NCBI GenBank assembly: GCA_964541255.1
Contig: CAZIPL010000007.1
Location: forward strand, 1-49,826
Source: CAYOSU01 sp964541255
GTDB lineage: Bacteria > Bacillota > Clostridia > Christensenellales > CAMQZB01
Direction of reading: 5' to 3'
DNA length: 49,826 nucleotides
The translations under genes were made by a program, and so were the position numbers. Positions within the stretch are counted from its first letter, which is position 1. Each line of letters opens with the position of its first letter. Under the pieces are notes generated by a model. The model saw only the letters and a program-made list of their open reading frames with translations, was not told where the DNA came from and searched no databases. This document shows, piece by piece, positions 8,116-15,626 of this stretch.

Positions 8116-8466
8116 ATGGGAAAAGGATTTTCTAACTACAGAAAGCAAGTATTAGGCGGTGGCGGCGGTATGCCCAATATGCAGCAGCTCATGGAGCAAG
8201 CGCAAAAAATGCAACAGGACCTTGAAGAGGCAAAAGCAAAGATAGCCGAAGCTACTTTTGAGGGAACAAGCGGCGGAGATGCCGTTAAAGTTACTTTGTC
8301 GGGCGAAAAGAAGCTCGTCGCGCTTAATCTTAAGCCCGAGATCGTTGATCCCGACGATATCGAAATGCTCGAGGATTTGATTGTTGCGGCATATAACGAC
8401 GCATTTGACAAGGCGGAAAAATTTACGCAAGAAACAATGCCGAGCGGCACAGAGGGACTTATTTAA
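8116..8466 (+). CDS. YbaB/EbfC nucleoid-associated protein
   Basis: A 116-residue small DNA-binding protein. The N-terminal glycine-rich stretch (GGGGGMPNMQQLMEQAQKMQ) leads to a long helix rich in Gln and Glu, then the beta core EGTSGGDAVKVTLSGEKKL and the acidic LEDLIVAAYNDAFDKAE helix. These are typical of YbaB, a dimer that binds DNA and is coupled to recR. The ATG lies 9 bases after AAGGAG. The stop overlaps recR (TAATG). Confidence 0.95.
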   Translation: MGKGFSNYRKQVLGGGGGMPNMQQLMEQAQKMQQDLEEAKAKIAEATFEGTSGGDAVKVTLSGEKKLVALNLKPEIVDPDDIEMLEDLIVAAYNDAFDKAEKFTQETMPSGTEGLI

Positions 8467-9056
8467 TGGAGAATTATCCTAAGGATATTCAAAAGCTGAT
8501 AAACGAATTTACCCGTCTTCCGGGGGTCGGTCGCAGAACGGCGACAAGATATGCCTATAAGATTATCGACATGACAAACGACGAGGCGGAAAAGCTTGCC
8601 TCGGCAATAACGGATGTTAAGAAAAACATTAGGTATTGCAAAATTTGCGGTAATTTTACAGACGGTGAGGAATGCGAGATTTGTAAACGCCGCGATCATT
8701 CGGTGATTTGCGTCGTCAAAGAGCCTAAAGATCTTGCCGCAATGGAACGTATGGGAAGCTTCAAAGGGGTATATCATGTTTTGCACGGTTGCATTTCGCC
8801 CCTTGATAATATTTCTCCAGATGATATAAGAATAAGAGAACTTCTTTCGAGGATAAACGATTCGACGAAAGAGGTCATCATCGCACTCAATCCCGACGTC
8901 GAGGGTGATGCGACGGCAATGTATATCGGAAGATTGCTAAAACCTCTCGGGGTGAAAGTATCGAGACTTGCTCACGGAGTTCCTATCGGACAGGATATCG
9001 AATTCGCCGACGAGGTAACCCTTTCGCGTGCAATGGCGGAAAGAAAGGAGCTTTGA
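8466..9056 (+). CDS. recR: Recombination mediator protein RecR
   Basis: A 196-residue RecR. The N-terminal helix-hairpin-helix is LPGVGRRTATRYA (18-30). The C4 zinc finger uses Cys58, Cys61, Cys70 and Cys73. A Toprim domain follows (VCVVKEPKDLAAMERM, then ALNPDVEGDATAMYIGRLL). The C-terminal Walker-B-like region is RLAHGVPIGQDIEFADE, close to the usual LARGLPVGGDLEYAD. With RecF and RecO it loads RecA at gaps. It starts on the TAATG overlap with ybaB. Confidence 0.96.
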   Translation: MENYPKDIQKLINEFTRLPGVGRRTATRYAYKIIDMTNDEAEKLASAITDVKKNIRYCKICGNFTDGEECEICKRRDHSVICVVKEPKDLAAMERMGSFKGVYHVLHGCISPLDNISPDDIRIRELLSRINDSTKEVIIALNPDVEGDATAMYIGRLLKPLGVKVSRLAHGVPIGQDIEFADEVTLSRAMAERKEL

Positions 9057-9057
9057 T

Positions 9058-9675
9058 ATGAAAAGCGTTAAGATAACGTATCTCGGGCATTCGTGCTTTG
9101 TTTTCGAAAAAGACGGGTTTAGATTGTGCATAGATCCGTTTTGCAAGGTTGATGGCTATAAAGACGTCTGCGTAGGCGTTAACGAGGTTATTTGTACGCA
9201 CGAGCATTTCGATCACGCGTATAAAGACGGCTGTTTGGCTCTTTTGAATCTTGTCGAAAACCCGTTCGAGATCGAAAAAATACCCGTTTGCCACGACGAT
9301 AAAAACGGTACGCTTAGAGGTATGACGGACATCGTGCTTTTGAAAAGCGAGGGAATAAAGATTGCTCACTTCGGTGATATCGGCGAAATGCTAAGCGATG
9401 ATGTCGCAAAAAAACTAAGCGACCTTGACGTTGCGCTTATTCCCGTCGGCGGAACGTATACCGTCGATTGCTTCGGAGCAAAAGCCATTATCGAAAAAAT
9501 AAAGCCCAAAATCGTCATTCCAATGCATTATAGAGATGGCGATAGGGGCTTTAGAAACATCGCCGCTTTGTCAGATTTTACGGCGCTTTTTGACGTTGTC
9601 TCCGATTTGCAATCGGATTATTTAGAGCTTCCGACGGATAAAAACGGAATAGTCGTTTTAACTCCGAGAGCGTGA
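9058..9675 (+). CDS. Metallo-beta-lactamase-fold hydrolase (UlaG/UPF0173-like)
   Basis: A 205-residue metal-dependent hydrolase. The HxHxDH motif is THEHFDHA (His48, His50, Asp52, His53). Other ligands are likely in HFGDIGE and IPMHYRDG. The short length and the opening KITYLGHSCFVFE match the beta_lactamase_3/UlaG-like group, whose substrates are mostly unknown. Start 9058 is chosen because AAAGGAG lies seven bases upstream and it begins just after the recR stop; an in-frame upstream ATG at 9028 would overlap recR. It is the last gene of the dnaX operon. Confidence 0.88.
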   Translation: MKSVKITYLGHSCFVFEKDGFRLCIDPFCKVDGYKDVCVGVNEVICTHEHFDHAYKDGCLALLNLVENPFEIEKIPVCHDDKNGTLRGMTDIVLLKSEGIKIAHFGDIGEMLSDDVAKKLSDLDVALIPVGGTYTVDCFGAKAIIEKIKPKIVIPMHYRDGDRGFRNIAALSDFTALFDVVSDLQSDYLELPTDKNGIVVLTPRA

Positions 9676-9691
9676 TTGCGGCGTTTCTGTG

Positions 9692-9721
9692 CTTTGTTGG
9701 CATTGTCGGAGACTTCTTGTA
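9692..9721 (+). repeat. 30-bp direct repeat, left copy
   Basis: CTTTGTTGGCATTGTCGGAG plus ten bases. It matches 10345-10374 at about 27 of 30 positions in the same orientation. The pair brackets the small exported-protein gene at 9898-10251. Confidence 0.7.
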
Positions 9722-9800
9722 TTAGAATCTATAAGGAGTAGATGCTTTAGTCTTGTGACAAACCATTTTGCAAAACGATTCGCTTTTGCTACAAAATCAA

Positions 9801-9860
9801 AGGCTCCTTTAGCAAGGGAGCTGTCATTGCGTCGGCAATGACTGAGGGATTGTTTTTTTT
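9801..9860 (+). repeat. Two-hairpin REP-like element with T tract
   Basis: Two adjacent hairpins: GCTCC (9803-9807) with GGAGC (9817-9821), then GTCATTGC (9823-9830) with GCAATGAC (9835-9842). These are followed by TGAGGGATTG and a T tract. From memory, similar GGGAGCTGTCA...TGACTGAGGGATTGTT elements are common between genes in gut Clostridia. It could also act as a terminator for the recR operon. Confidence 0.65.
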
Positions 9861-9870
9861 TGCAATATCG

Positions 9871-9899
9871 AAAGTTCTGTATATCGCAGAACTTTTTTT
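9871..9899 (+). terminator. Intrinsic terminator for the dnaX-recR-hydrolase operon
   Basis: AAAGTTCTG (9871-9879) and CAGAACTTT (9887-9895) form a perfect 9-bp stem followed by a T tract on the plus strand. The tract runs into the stop codon of the convergent minus-strand gene. Confidence 0.65.
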
Positions 9900-10251
9900 A
9901 TGAAATCACGCTTGAAGTATATATAAGAGGAAAGCCTACGCGGATTTTTCCGTTTTCTTTAATTAAAATCTGGCAATTATATCTGCCGAATTTTTCAGTG
10001 ACGAACGTATGCGAAAAAGGCGTTGTTCCGTATAGATATATTTCGTTGTCGATAACTTCTCTATATATTTCCCGAAAGGCAAGCTTTTCGATAGAGGTTG
10101 TGCTTTCTCCTAAAAAACTCGTTCCGAAGTTGGTTCTTGACAAAACTTCAAGCGATGTGTATTTGCTTGTGATTTGGTCGTTTTTCGAATAAGAACACAA
10201 AACAGATATAAAAACAATCATTGTCATAATATAAAAAACAGCTTTTCTCAT
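9898..10251 (-). CDS. Small exported protein, unknown function
   Basis: A 117-residue protein. The N terminus MRKAVFYIMTMIVFISVLCS is a signal-peptide-like stretch. A Cys at its end could be a lipid-attachment site, but the preceding residues (SVLC) are not a good lipobox. The mature part is hydrophilic, ending GKIRVGFPLIYTSSVIS; I recognise no family. Start 10251 is chosen because AGGA lies about seven bases upstream; an in-frame upstream ATG at 10296 has none. It is bracketed by 30-bp direct repeats and a REP-like element, suggesting an inserted or mobile segment. Its reality rests on the ribosome site and signal sequence. Confidence 0.5.
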   Translation of the reverse strand: MRKAVFYIMTMIVFISVLCSYSKNDQITSKYTSLEVLSRTNFGTSFLGESTTSIEKLAFREIYREVIDNEIYLYGTTPFSHTFVTEKFGRYNCQILIKENGKIRVGFPLIYTSSVIS

Positions 10252-10344
10252 AATAATTCCTATAAAAAATATTTTCGATCGATATAATCGTTGCAAAGAA
10301 AAAAGGAGTTGTCACGTGTTGGTGGCACTTTAAAGTTTTTTTGT

Positions 10345-10374
10345 CTTTGTTGGTATTGTCGGAAACTTCTTATA
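10345..10374 (+). repeat. 30-bp direct repeat, right copy
   Basis: Same orientation as 9692-9721, with three mismatches. Confidence 0.7.
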
Positions 10375-10416
10375 GTTTTGTTATTGACGAAAAATACATT
10401 TATATTCATTAAACTA

Positions 10417-10445
10417 TTTACTTGAAAGTCAAATTGTGATAAAAT
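10417..10445 (+). promoter_or_regulatory. Extended -10 promoter for the phosphoribosyltransferase gene
   Basis: TTTACT (10417-10422), 17 bp, then TGATAAAAT with TAAAAT at 10440-10445. The leader is about 50 nt. Confidence 0.65.
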
Positions 10446-10500
10446 AGTTTTGTCGATAACAGTCGTCCGACGATGAGAAAGTCGGGCAAAGGAGAATGGT

Positions 10501-11043
10501 ATGGCAAACGAAATACTTAAAGTTGATATCAAAGGCTTCGATGCGGAGCTTCCTATTTTGCAACTTCCCTCGGGAATAAAAATCGCGTTCTTCAATCTTC
10601 ACGGCGACTCTGCTTTGACGGAGCATTGCGGAAAAGAACTTGCAAAATATATGTCCGATTGCGACGTTTTGATAACTGCCGAGTCCAAGGGCTTGCAGCT
10701 TACGCACGTAACGGCAAGAGAGCTCGGACACCGCTACTACGCAGTTGCGAGAAAGTCGAAAAAGCTTTATATGCAAGACGGAATCGAGATCACGATCAAG
10801 GCATCCATAACGACGGGCGCTATTCAAAAGCTATATTTGTCTAAGCACGACGCAGAGCTTCTCAACGGTAAAAAGGTCGGTATCGTAGACGACGTCGTTT
10901 CGACGGGAAACAGTCTCGAGGGACTTGAAGAGATCGTTCAAAAAGCGGGCGGCATCATTCAGAAAAAAGCATTCGTTCTTGCAGAGGGCGACGCTGCGTA
11001 TAGAAAAGATATTATCTATCTTGCGACAATTCCTCTTATGTAA
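10501..11043 (+). CDS. Purine-type phosphoribosyltransferase (APRT/XPRT-like)
   Basis: A 180-residue type I phosphoribosyltransferase. The PRPP motif is VGIVDDVVSTGNS (126-138). ITAESKGLQLTHVTARELG (58-76) resembles the APRT/XPRT segment VEARGF...LAYELG. VARKSKKLYM matches the following flexible loop. It probably salvages a purine base (adenine or xanthine) to a nucleotide, or acts as a regulatory PRT; the hood region is too divergent to choose. AAGGAGAA precedes ATG 10501. Monocistronic: own promoter at 10417, terminator at 11051. Confidence 0.82.
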   Translation: MANEILKVDIKGFDAELPILQLPSGIKIAFFNLHGDSALTEHCGKELAKYMSDCDVLITAESKGLQLTHVTARELGHRYYAVARKSKKLYMQDGIEITIKASITTGAIQKLYLSKHDAELLNGKKVGIVDDVVSTGNSLEGLEEIVQKAGGIIQKKAFVLAEGDAAYRKDIIYLATIPLM

Positions 11044-11050
11044 TTATTCA

Positions 11051-11076
11051 CGGGTTCGGTTTTCGAACCCGTTTTT
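11051..11076 (+). terminator. Intrinsic terminator
   Basis: CGGGTTCG (11051-11058), 5-base loop, CGAACCCG (11064-11071), then TTTTT. Confidence 0.9.
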
Positions 11077-11121
11077 ATATTTATTGAAATAAATGCCTAC
11101 GGAGAATAGACTTTCAAAATA

Positions 11122-11151
11122 TAAACGAGCTTGAAAAGTCAAGCTCGTTTT
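11122..11151 (-). terminator. Terminator-like hairpin downstream of the branching enzyme
   Basis: ACGAGCTTGA (11125-11134) and TCAAGCTCGT (11139-11148) form a perfect 10-bp stem with a 4-base loop. Short T runs flank it on both strands, so it may be bidirectional. Confidence 0.65.
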
Positions 11152-11171
11152 ATGTTTATATAGCGTTTTTA

Positions 11172-13139
11172 TCAATAAAGCTTAAACACGTTGAACGTGC
11201 GGTTCGGCACGTAAAACTTCAAGCAGTTGTTTTCCTTTCGGATTTTGATGTGGCGCTCACTCATCATAAGTCTGTCGTGGCCGCAATATTTTGCTAAGTC
11301 CGACGTGAAAACAAGTTTTGCGTTTTTGCCGATATTTTCGATTGCAAGATCCGAAAAACTTTGCGTCGGGTTAAACGAAACGATAAATAAAAGATCGTTT
11401 TTGACAAAGGCGATTATTTTTTTGTCATCCGAAATATAAACTTGCTTGTCCTTTGCTTCGAATATATCGTGCTTTTTGAGAAGCTTCAAAAGGTCTTTGT
11501 TATATTCGTTGAGCGCCGAATATTTGAGGTTCTCGTCTTTATATAAATACCATTGCCTCCTTGCGTATTTATAGCTCCAACCGTTGCCTTCGCGCGGGAA
11601 ATCTATCCATTCGGGGTGCCCGAATTCGTTGCCCATAAAGTTCAAATAGCCTTCTCCGCCCAAAGCCATCGTAAGCCCGTAGATGTTTTTGTATAGCGAT
11701 ATGCCCCTATCGACCGTAAGGTCGTTGTCGGCTTTTGTCATATGCCAATACATTTCTTTGTCGCATAGGCGGAAAATAATGGTTTTATCGCCGACCAACG
11801 CTTGGTCGTGGCACTCGGCGTAACCGATGTTCTTTTCTTTCGGACGGCGGGTGGAAAGCTCCCAATAGATATGGTTCATATTCCAATCTTCGTCGCGACT
11901 GTCCTTGATAAGCTTGATCCATAAATCGGGTTCGCCTAACGCAAGCCTATAATCGAAGCCTATTCCCCCGTCGCAAACGGGAATGCACATTCCGGGCATT
12001 GCCGACATATCCTCCGCTATCAAAACCGCGTTTTCGTTGGTGGCTTTCGCTACGGAAGTTGCAAGTTGCAAATAATTTATCGCATCGAGGTTAGTTGCAA
12101 GAGAGAAATACTTCGAATAATTGTCAAAGGATACCCCGAGCCCGAAATGAGTATATAGCATACTCGTAACTCCGTCGAAGCGGAAGCCGTCGAATCGGAA
12201 CTCGTCGAGATAATACTTTACGTTGGAAAGCAAGAACTTCAAGGCGAAATCTTTGGAATAGTCAAACACCTTTGTGCCCCAAGCTGGGTGGTCGCCTAAG
12301 AAGAATATGTCGTCCGTTCCGTCGAACATCGAAAGTCCCTCGTTGGTATTTCCCGAAGCGTGGGAGTGAACTATGTCAAGAAGAACGGCTATGCCCGCTT
12401 TATGTGCGTCGTCGATGAGCCTTTTCAGCTCGTCGGGAGTTCCGTATAGGGAAGAGGGGGCAAAGAAATTCGAAACCTGATAGCCGAACGAAGCGTAATA
12501 CGGGTGCTCCATAATGCCCATAAGCTGAATTGCCGTATAACCGTCTTTTTTGACCTTAGGTAAGACGTTCTTGCGGAATTCTTCGTATGTCCCTATTCCT
12601 TCGCGCTCCGTCGCCATACCGACGTGTGCTTCGTATATCAAAAGGTTTTTGTCGCGATTAAAGGGCTTTTCCGAGAATTTATATTTGCTGTCGAAAATCT
12701 CGGCTGCCATATCGTAGTTTTTGTCGCGCGTGACGAAGTTAGCGAACATAGGAATTTTAAGCTCGTCGAAATTGTCCGCAACGACTCTGACTTTAACTCG
12801 CGATCCGTTGATGTTCTTCGGAATAAATATTTCGAAAACGCCGTTTCCGATGTTGTTAAGTTCGTCTGCCGTTTTTGACCAGTTGTTGAAATCGCCGCAA
12901 AGGAAAAGTCTTTTCGCGTTGGGTGCGTATTCGCGATAAATATATCCGCCGTTAATTTTATGGAATCCGAAGTATTCGTGCGCCGACGCAAATTTTGTTA
13001 GTGCTTGCGAGATGTCGAAGCCGTTTTCGGAGCATTCGTTAAAAAGACGTTTTTCAAGACTAAAAAGCCTTGTCATTCTAAGCTCGATGTCTTTTTCGTA
13101 GGGCAATAAATAGTTGTCGTAATCTAAAATTTTATACAT
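11172..13139 (-). CDS. glgB: 1,4-alpha-glucan branching enzyme, GH13 (eukaryote-like subtype)
   Basis: A 655-residue GH13 enzyme that forms alpha-1,6 branches in glycogen. An N-terminal CBM48-like domain (REYAPNAKRLFLCGDFNNW) precedes the barrel. Conserved regions: VLLDIVHSHA; GFRFDGVTSMLY with the nucleophile (Asp322); LIAEDMSA with the acid/base (Glu376); AECHDQALVGDKT (His444-Asp445). The strings GVTSMLYTHFG and HDQALVGDKT are closer to eukaryotic-type (GH13_8) branching enzymes than to the E. coli type. No glgC, glgA or glgP is nearby. Start 13139 fits the family; an in-frame ATG at 13181 gives an unlikely hydrophobic extension. Neither start has a clear Shine-Dalgarno sequence. Confidence 0.93.
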   Translation of the reverse strand: MYKILDYDNYLLPYEKDIELRMTRLFSLEKRLFNECSENGFDISQALTKFASAHEYFGFHKINGGYIYREYAPNAKRLFLCGDFNNWSKTADELNNIGNGVFEIFIPKNINGSRVKVRVVADNFDELKIPMFANFVTRDKNYDMAAEIFDSKYKFSEKPFNRDKNLLIYEAHVGMATEREGIGTYEEFRKNVLPKVKKDGYTAIQLMGIMEHPYYASFGYQVSNFFAPSSLYGTPDELKRLIDDAHKAGIAVLLDIVHSHASGNTNEGLSMFDGTDDIFFLGDHPAWGTKVFDYSKDFALKFLLSNVKYYLDEFRFDGFRFDGVTSMLYTHFGLGVSFDNYSKYFSLATNLDAINYLQLATSVAKATNENAVLIAEDMSAMPGMCIPVCDGGIGFDYRLALGEPDLWIKLIKDSRDEDWNMNHIYWELSTRRPKEKNIGYAECHDQALVGDKTIIFRLCDKEMYWHMTKADNDLTVDRGISLYKNIYGLTMALGGEGYLNFMGNEFGHPEWIDFPREGNGWSYKYARRQWYLYKDENLKYSALNEYNKDLLKLLKKHDIFEAKDKQVYISDDKKIIAFVKNDLLFIVSFNPTQSFSDLAIENIGKNAKLVFTSDLAKYCGHDRLMMSERHIKIRKENNCLKFYVPNRTFNVFKLY

Positions 13140-13200
13140 ATATACGTTAAAGAAAATAAATTTTATGCCGATAGCCGACATATGAAATGCTTATATAAAT

Positions 13201-13228
13201 ATTGTATCAAAAAATCGCGGTTTGTCAA
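13201..13228 (-). promoter_or_regulatory. Sigma-A promoter for the branching enzyme gene
   Basis: On the minus strand TTGACA (13228-13223), 16 bp, then TGATACAAT with TACAAT at 13206-13201. Confidence 0.75.
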
Positions 13229-13284
13229 TACTTTGTTTGTCGCAAAATGCGGAAAAGGTCAAGAGATAAAAAGCGTTTCCGCTA

Positions 13285-13313
13285 TTGACATTATCGTAAA
13301 AAGATAGTAAAAT
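13285..13313 (+). promoter_or_regulatory. Sigma-A promoter for the Sm-like pair
   Basis: TTGACA (13285-13290), 17 bp, TAAAAT (13308-13313). It is divergent from the branching enzyme promoter. Confidence 0.8.
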
Positions 13314-13374
13314 ACATATACGGTCTTTAGATCGTGCGTTTTTATGCATGTCAAAGACGCGATGGGAAATGTTT

Positions 13375-13791
13375 ATGAATAAAAAAAGAGTAATACAAAT
13401 TGCAATGATTGTTTGTGCGGTGCTTCTTTTGTTGCTTTTGTTTGCAAACCTTTTCAGGGTTTTCGGCGAGCAATCGGAGATGTTTACCACGACGCGCATA
13501 CTAATATACGAATCCGTGCTTATGCTGGTTCTTCTTTTCTTGGGACTTTTGCAGTCGGGCGCAAAAGCGCTTTTGTTCAGAAAGAAAAAAAGAAAAGCTA
13601 AAAGCGGTGTTTCGTCGGAATATCTTCAGACGTTGATAGGCAAAAAGGTTATGGTAACGACGTTTATCGAGGTTTTCAGCGGTGTGCTTGTCGAAACGGA
13701 CGGAGATTGGTTCAAGATAAAAGACGGAGACATGCGTCCGACCGTTCATATTTTAAGGTCGGATATGGTGCTTTCCATTACGGTAAAATAA
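13375..13791 (+). CDS. Membrane-anchored protein with C-terminal Sm-like (SH3-barrel) domain
   Basis: About 138 residues from ATG 13375; an in-frame ATG at 13348 would add nine residues, and the start is uncertain. Two membrane helices (about 6-25 and 40-60) are followed by a basic KKKRKAK stretch and a roughly 52-residue beta-rich domain (LIGKKVMVTT to SDMVLSITVK). That domain is clearly related to the whole of the next gene product: LIGK, the F.GV...E..GEW.KI pattern, the IL..DM motif and SITV are shared, roughly half of positions. The fold looks like a small Sm/SH3-like barrel. Function unknown; the basic patch should face the cytoplasm. Confidence 0.65.
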   Translation: MNKKRVIQIAMIVCAVLLLLLLFANLFRVFGEQSEMFTTTRILIYESVLMLVLLFLGLLQSGAKALLFRKKKRKAKSGVSSEYLQTLIGKKVMVTTFIEVFSGVLVETDGDWFKIKDGDMRPTVHILRSDMVLSITVK

Positions 13792-13811
13792 AGTAAGTTG
13801 AGGAGAGAATT

Positions 13812-14000
13812 ATGGAACAGGTTAAAATGCTAAACGAACTTATCGGCAAAACGGTGAATGTATGGACGATAAATCAATCTTTCAAAGGCGTCGTTGACGA
13901 AGTCGAGGGAGAATGGATAAAAATCGTTGCGGAAACAAAAAAAAGAACGGAATATATCCTTAAAACGGATATGATTGCATCTATCACGGTTTTGGGATAA
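13812..14000 (+). CDS. Small Sm-like domain protein (DUF6897-like)
   Basis: A 62-residue soluble protein that consists only of the small beta domain also found at the C terminus of the preceding protein (LIGKTVNVWT, then EGEWIKI, ILKTDMIASITV). It has a good GAGGAGAG ribosome site and lies 20 bases after its partner, so it is probably co-transcribed. Such tiny SH3/Sm-like proteins are found in Clostridia (I think of DUF6897) but have no established role. Could bind RNA or pack against the membrane-anchored partner; this is inference. Confidence 0.7.
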   Translation: MEQVKMLNELIGKTVNVWTINQSFKGVVDEVEGEWIKIVAETKKRTEYILKTDMIASITVLG

Positions 14001-14009
14001 TATAAAACC

Positions 14010-14060
14010 GTCCTCTTCTGCGACCGTCTTTCGGATGATAGCTGAGGGGATTGTTGCTTT
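14010..14060 (+). repeat. Possible degenerate REP-like element
   Basis: GATAGCTGAGGGGATTGTTG resembles the 3' half of the 9801-9860 element (TGACTGAGGGATTGTT), but the first hairpin is not preserved. This lies in the 427-bp gap 14001-14427. Confidence 0.35.
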
Positions 14061-14189
14061 GCGTTCAAAGCGACGTTATGCACTTATCCAAAGGAATAGA
14101 ATCGACCTTTAGGTGGAGATAAAAGTATTTTAGTCAAATAAGATTTCGTTTTAAGCTTGCGGCTTTTGGCTATATATTGAAAAGCCAAA

Positions 14190-14247
14190 GCAATTGAGTT
14201 TTATTCCAATCAATTTGAAATCTTATGAGTTACTTTTCAAAATATCT
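14190..14247 (+). repeat. Dispersed intergenic repeat, copy B
   Basis: GCAATTGAGTTTTATTCCAA, then CAATTTGAAATC and GAGTTACTTTTCAAAATATC. It aligns with copy C at 33607-33664. Confidence 0.5.
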
Positions 14248-14289
14248 TAGAAAGATTTAGATTTGAAAAATCAAAAAAGAAATATTTTA

Positions 14290-14322
14290 AGAGCTTTTCA
14301 TATGACGAAAAGCTCTTTTTTA
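14290..14322 (+). terminator. Intrinsic terminator after the Sm-like pair
   Basis: AAGAGCTTTTC (14290-14300) pairs with GAAAAGCTCTT (14308-14318), then Ts. It lies about 290 bases after the last stop codon. Confidence 0.8.
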
Positions 14323-14356
14323 GTATGTGTTTTGTTGATATTCGTTAATTCTCCAT

Positions 14357-14394
14357 AAAAAACAAACGACCCCTTCAAAAGAAGAGGCGGTTTG
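14357..14394 (-). terminator. Intrinsic terminator of the degV gene
   Basis: On the minus strand a hairpin (arms at 14394-14381 and 14376-14363, a few mismatches) is followed by a six-T run at 14362-14357. Confidence 0.7.
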
Positions 14395-14427
14395 TCGATA
14401 TAAAACAGTCGGGAAATAGCAAATAAA

Positions 14428-15303
14428 TTATCTGTGGTCGCCAAGGCAGAACGCAGAGATCGTGCCGGGGCCTGAGTGCGCGCCGATTACAGGGTCGAGG
14501 TATTGGAACATAAACTCTTTGACCTTGATTTTCGAAGCGATTCTATCGGCAAGAAGCTGCGCGTCTTCAATGCAGTCGCCGTGTCCGATGATAACGAGCT
14601 GCTCTTCGGGGTGCTGGTCTTTGATTCTTTCGCAAATGCAGTCTGCGATTTCGAAAATAGATTTCTTTCTGCCGATTACGTTCTTTATTCCGACGAGTTT
14701 ACCCTCGTCGTTGTTATACATTAATGGCTTGATTTTTGCCATATTGGCGATGATGAAGCTTGCTTTGCTTACTCTTCCGCCCTTGAAAAGCCAATGTAGG
14801 TCGTCAACGGAGAAGTAGTGGCAAACGCGCATTTTGTTGTTTTCGATCCATTCGGCCGTTTCTTCGAGCGTTTTGCCCTCTTTGCGGAGATTTGCCGCAT
14901 ACATGTCCAAAAGTCCTTCGCCAACCGACGCGCAAAGGGAGTCTATTACGACGATTTTTCTGTTGGGATATTTCTGTTGAAGCTCTTCGGCAGCGGCTTT
15001 ACTGCATTCGTATGTTTGCGAAAGAGCCGAGGAAAATGCGACGTAAAGGATGTCGTTGCCTTTAATAAGCTCTTTTTCGAATTCTTCTACGAACGTAGCC
15101 GTGTTTATGCAAGATGTCGAAATGTTCTTGTTTTCTCTCAAAAGGTTATATATTTTTTTATAACCCTCTTCGTTGTTCAAAGTGTCCGCCGAGAAGCCTT
15201 CTCCCTCGATAACGATGGTCATCGGAATGACCTTGAGGTCGAACTCGGCGATTTTGTCTTTCGGAAGATTGCAACAAGAATCTGTGAAAAGCGTGTATGA
15301 CAT
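14428..15303 (-). CDS. DegV family fatty-acid-binding protein
   Basis: A 291-residue DegV protein; members bind a single fatty acid and some (FakB) present it to the FakA kinase. MSYTLFTDSCCNLP is the usual DegV opening (DS-D/C-LP). AFSSALSQTYECS gives the ligand carboxylate site. LFKGGRVSKA and IGAHSGPGT are conserved DegV segments. Start 15303 is chosen for the AGGAGAAAACATT ribosome site just upstream; the open frame extends further upstream without support. No fakA is adjacent. Binding specificity cannot be inferred. Confidence 0.92.
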   Translation of the reverse strand: MSYTLFTDSCCNLPKDKIAEFDLKVIPMTIVIEGEGFSADTLNNEEGYKKIYNLLRENKNISTSCINTATFVEEFEKELIKGNDILYVAFSSALSQTYECSKAAAEELQQKYPNRKIVVIDSLCASVGEGLLDMYAANLRKEGKTLEETAEWIENNKMRVCHYFSVDDLHWLFKGGRVSKASFIIANMAKIKPLMYNNDEGKLVGIKNVIGRKKSIFEIADCICERIKDQHPEEQLVIIGHGDCIEDAQLLADRIASKIKVKEFMFQYLDPVIGAHSGPGTISAFCLGDHR

Positions 15304-15512
15304 AATGTTTTCTCCTAAAATATGTGTTTTGCAAAATGTCGGCATTCGGGATTGACTGTTATATGTGCATTTGCACGATCCCACGAAAGCAATGAATAAT
15401 GTGATACTTTTATTCAAACGTTGCCGTTTTGCTTTGCGATTTTATTTTATGCCGTTCGGGATAAATAATCAACCTACTTCGTCAACACCTCTTTCTACTT
15501 TAAAAAATTGCT

Positions 15513-15550
15513 GAGTAGAGTTTGTCAAAAACCGCTCTACTCAGAGTAGA
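15513..15550 (+). promoter_or_regulatory. Palindromic operator candidate upstream of the XRE regulator
   Basis: GAGTAGAG (15513-15520), CTCTACTC (15535-15542) and GAGTAGA (15544-15550) make two overlapping inverted repeats. The inner one, TCTACTCAGAGTAGA, is a perfect 7-1-7 palindrome ending four bases before the -35 box. This fits a dimeric regulator site, possibly autoregulation by the downstream XRE protein. The 430-bp gap 15304-15733 holds no gene. Confidence 0.6.
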
Positions 15551-15554
15551 ATGG

Positions 15555-15583
15555 TTGATTTTTGGCATTTTTTATTGTATAAT
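15555..15583 (+). promoter_or_regulatory. Sigma-A promoter of the XRE regulator
   Basis: TTGATT (15555-15560), 17 bp, TATAAT (15578-15583). Confidence 0.8.
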
Positions 15584-15626
15584 GGCTATGATATAAAGAA
15601 TTTAGGCGAAATAGTCGTCTATAAAG

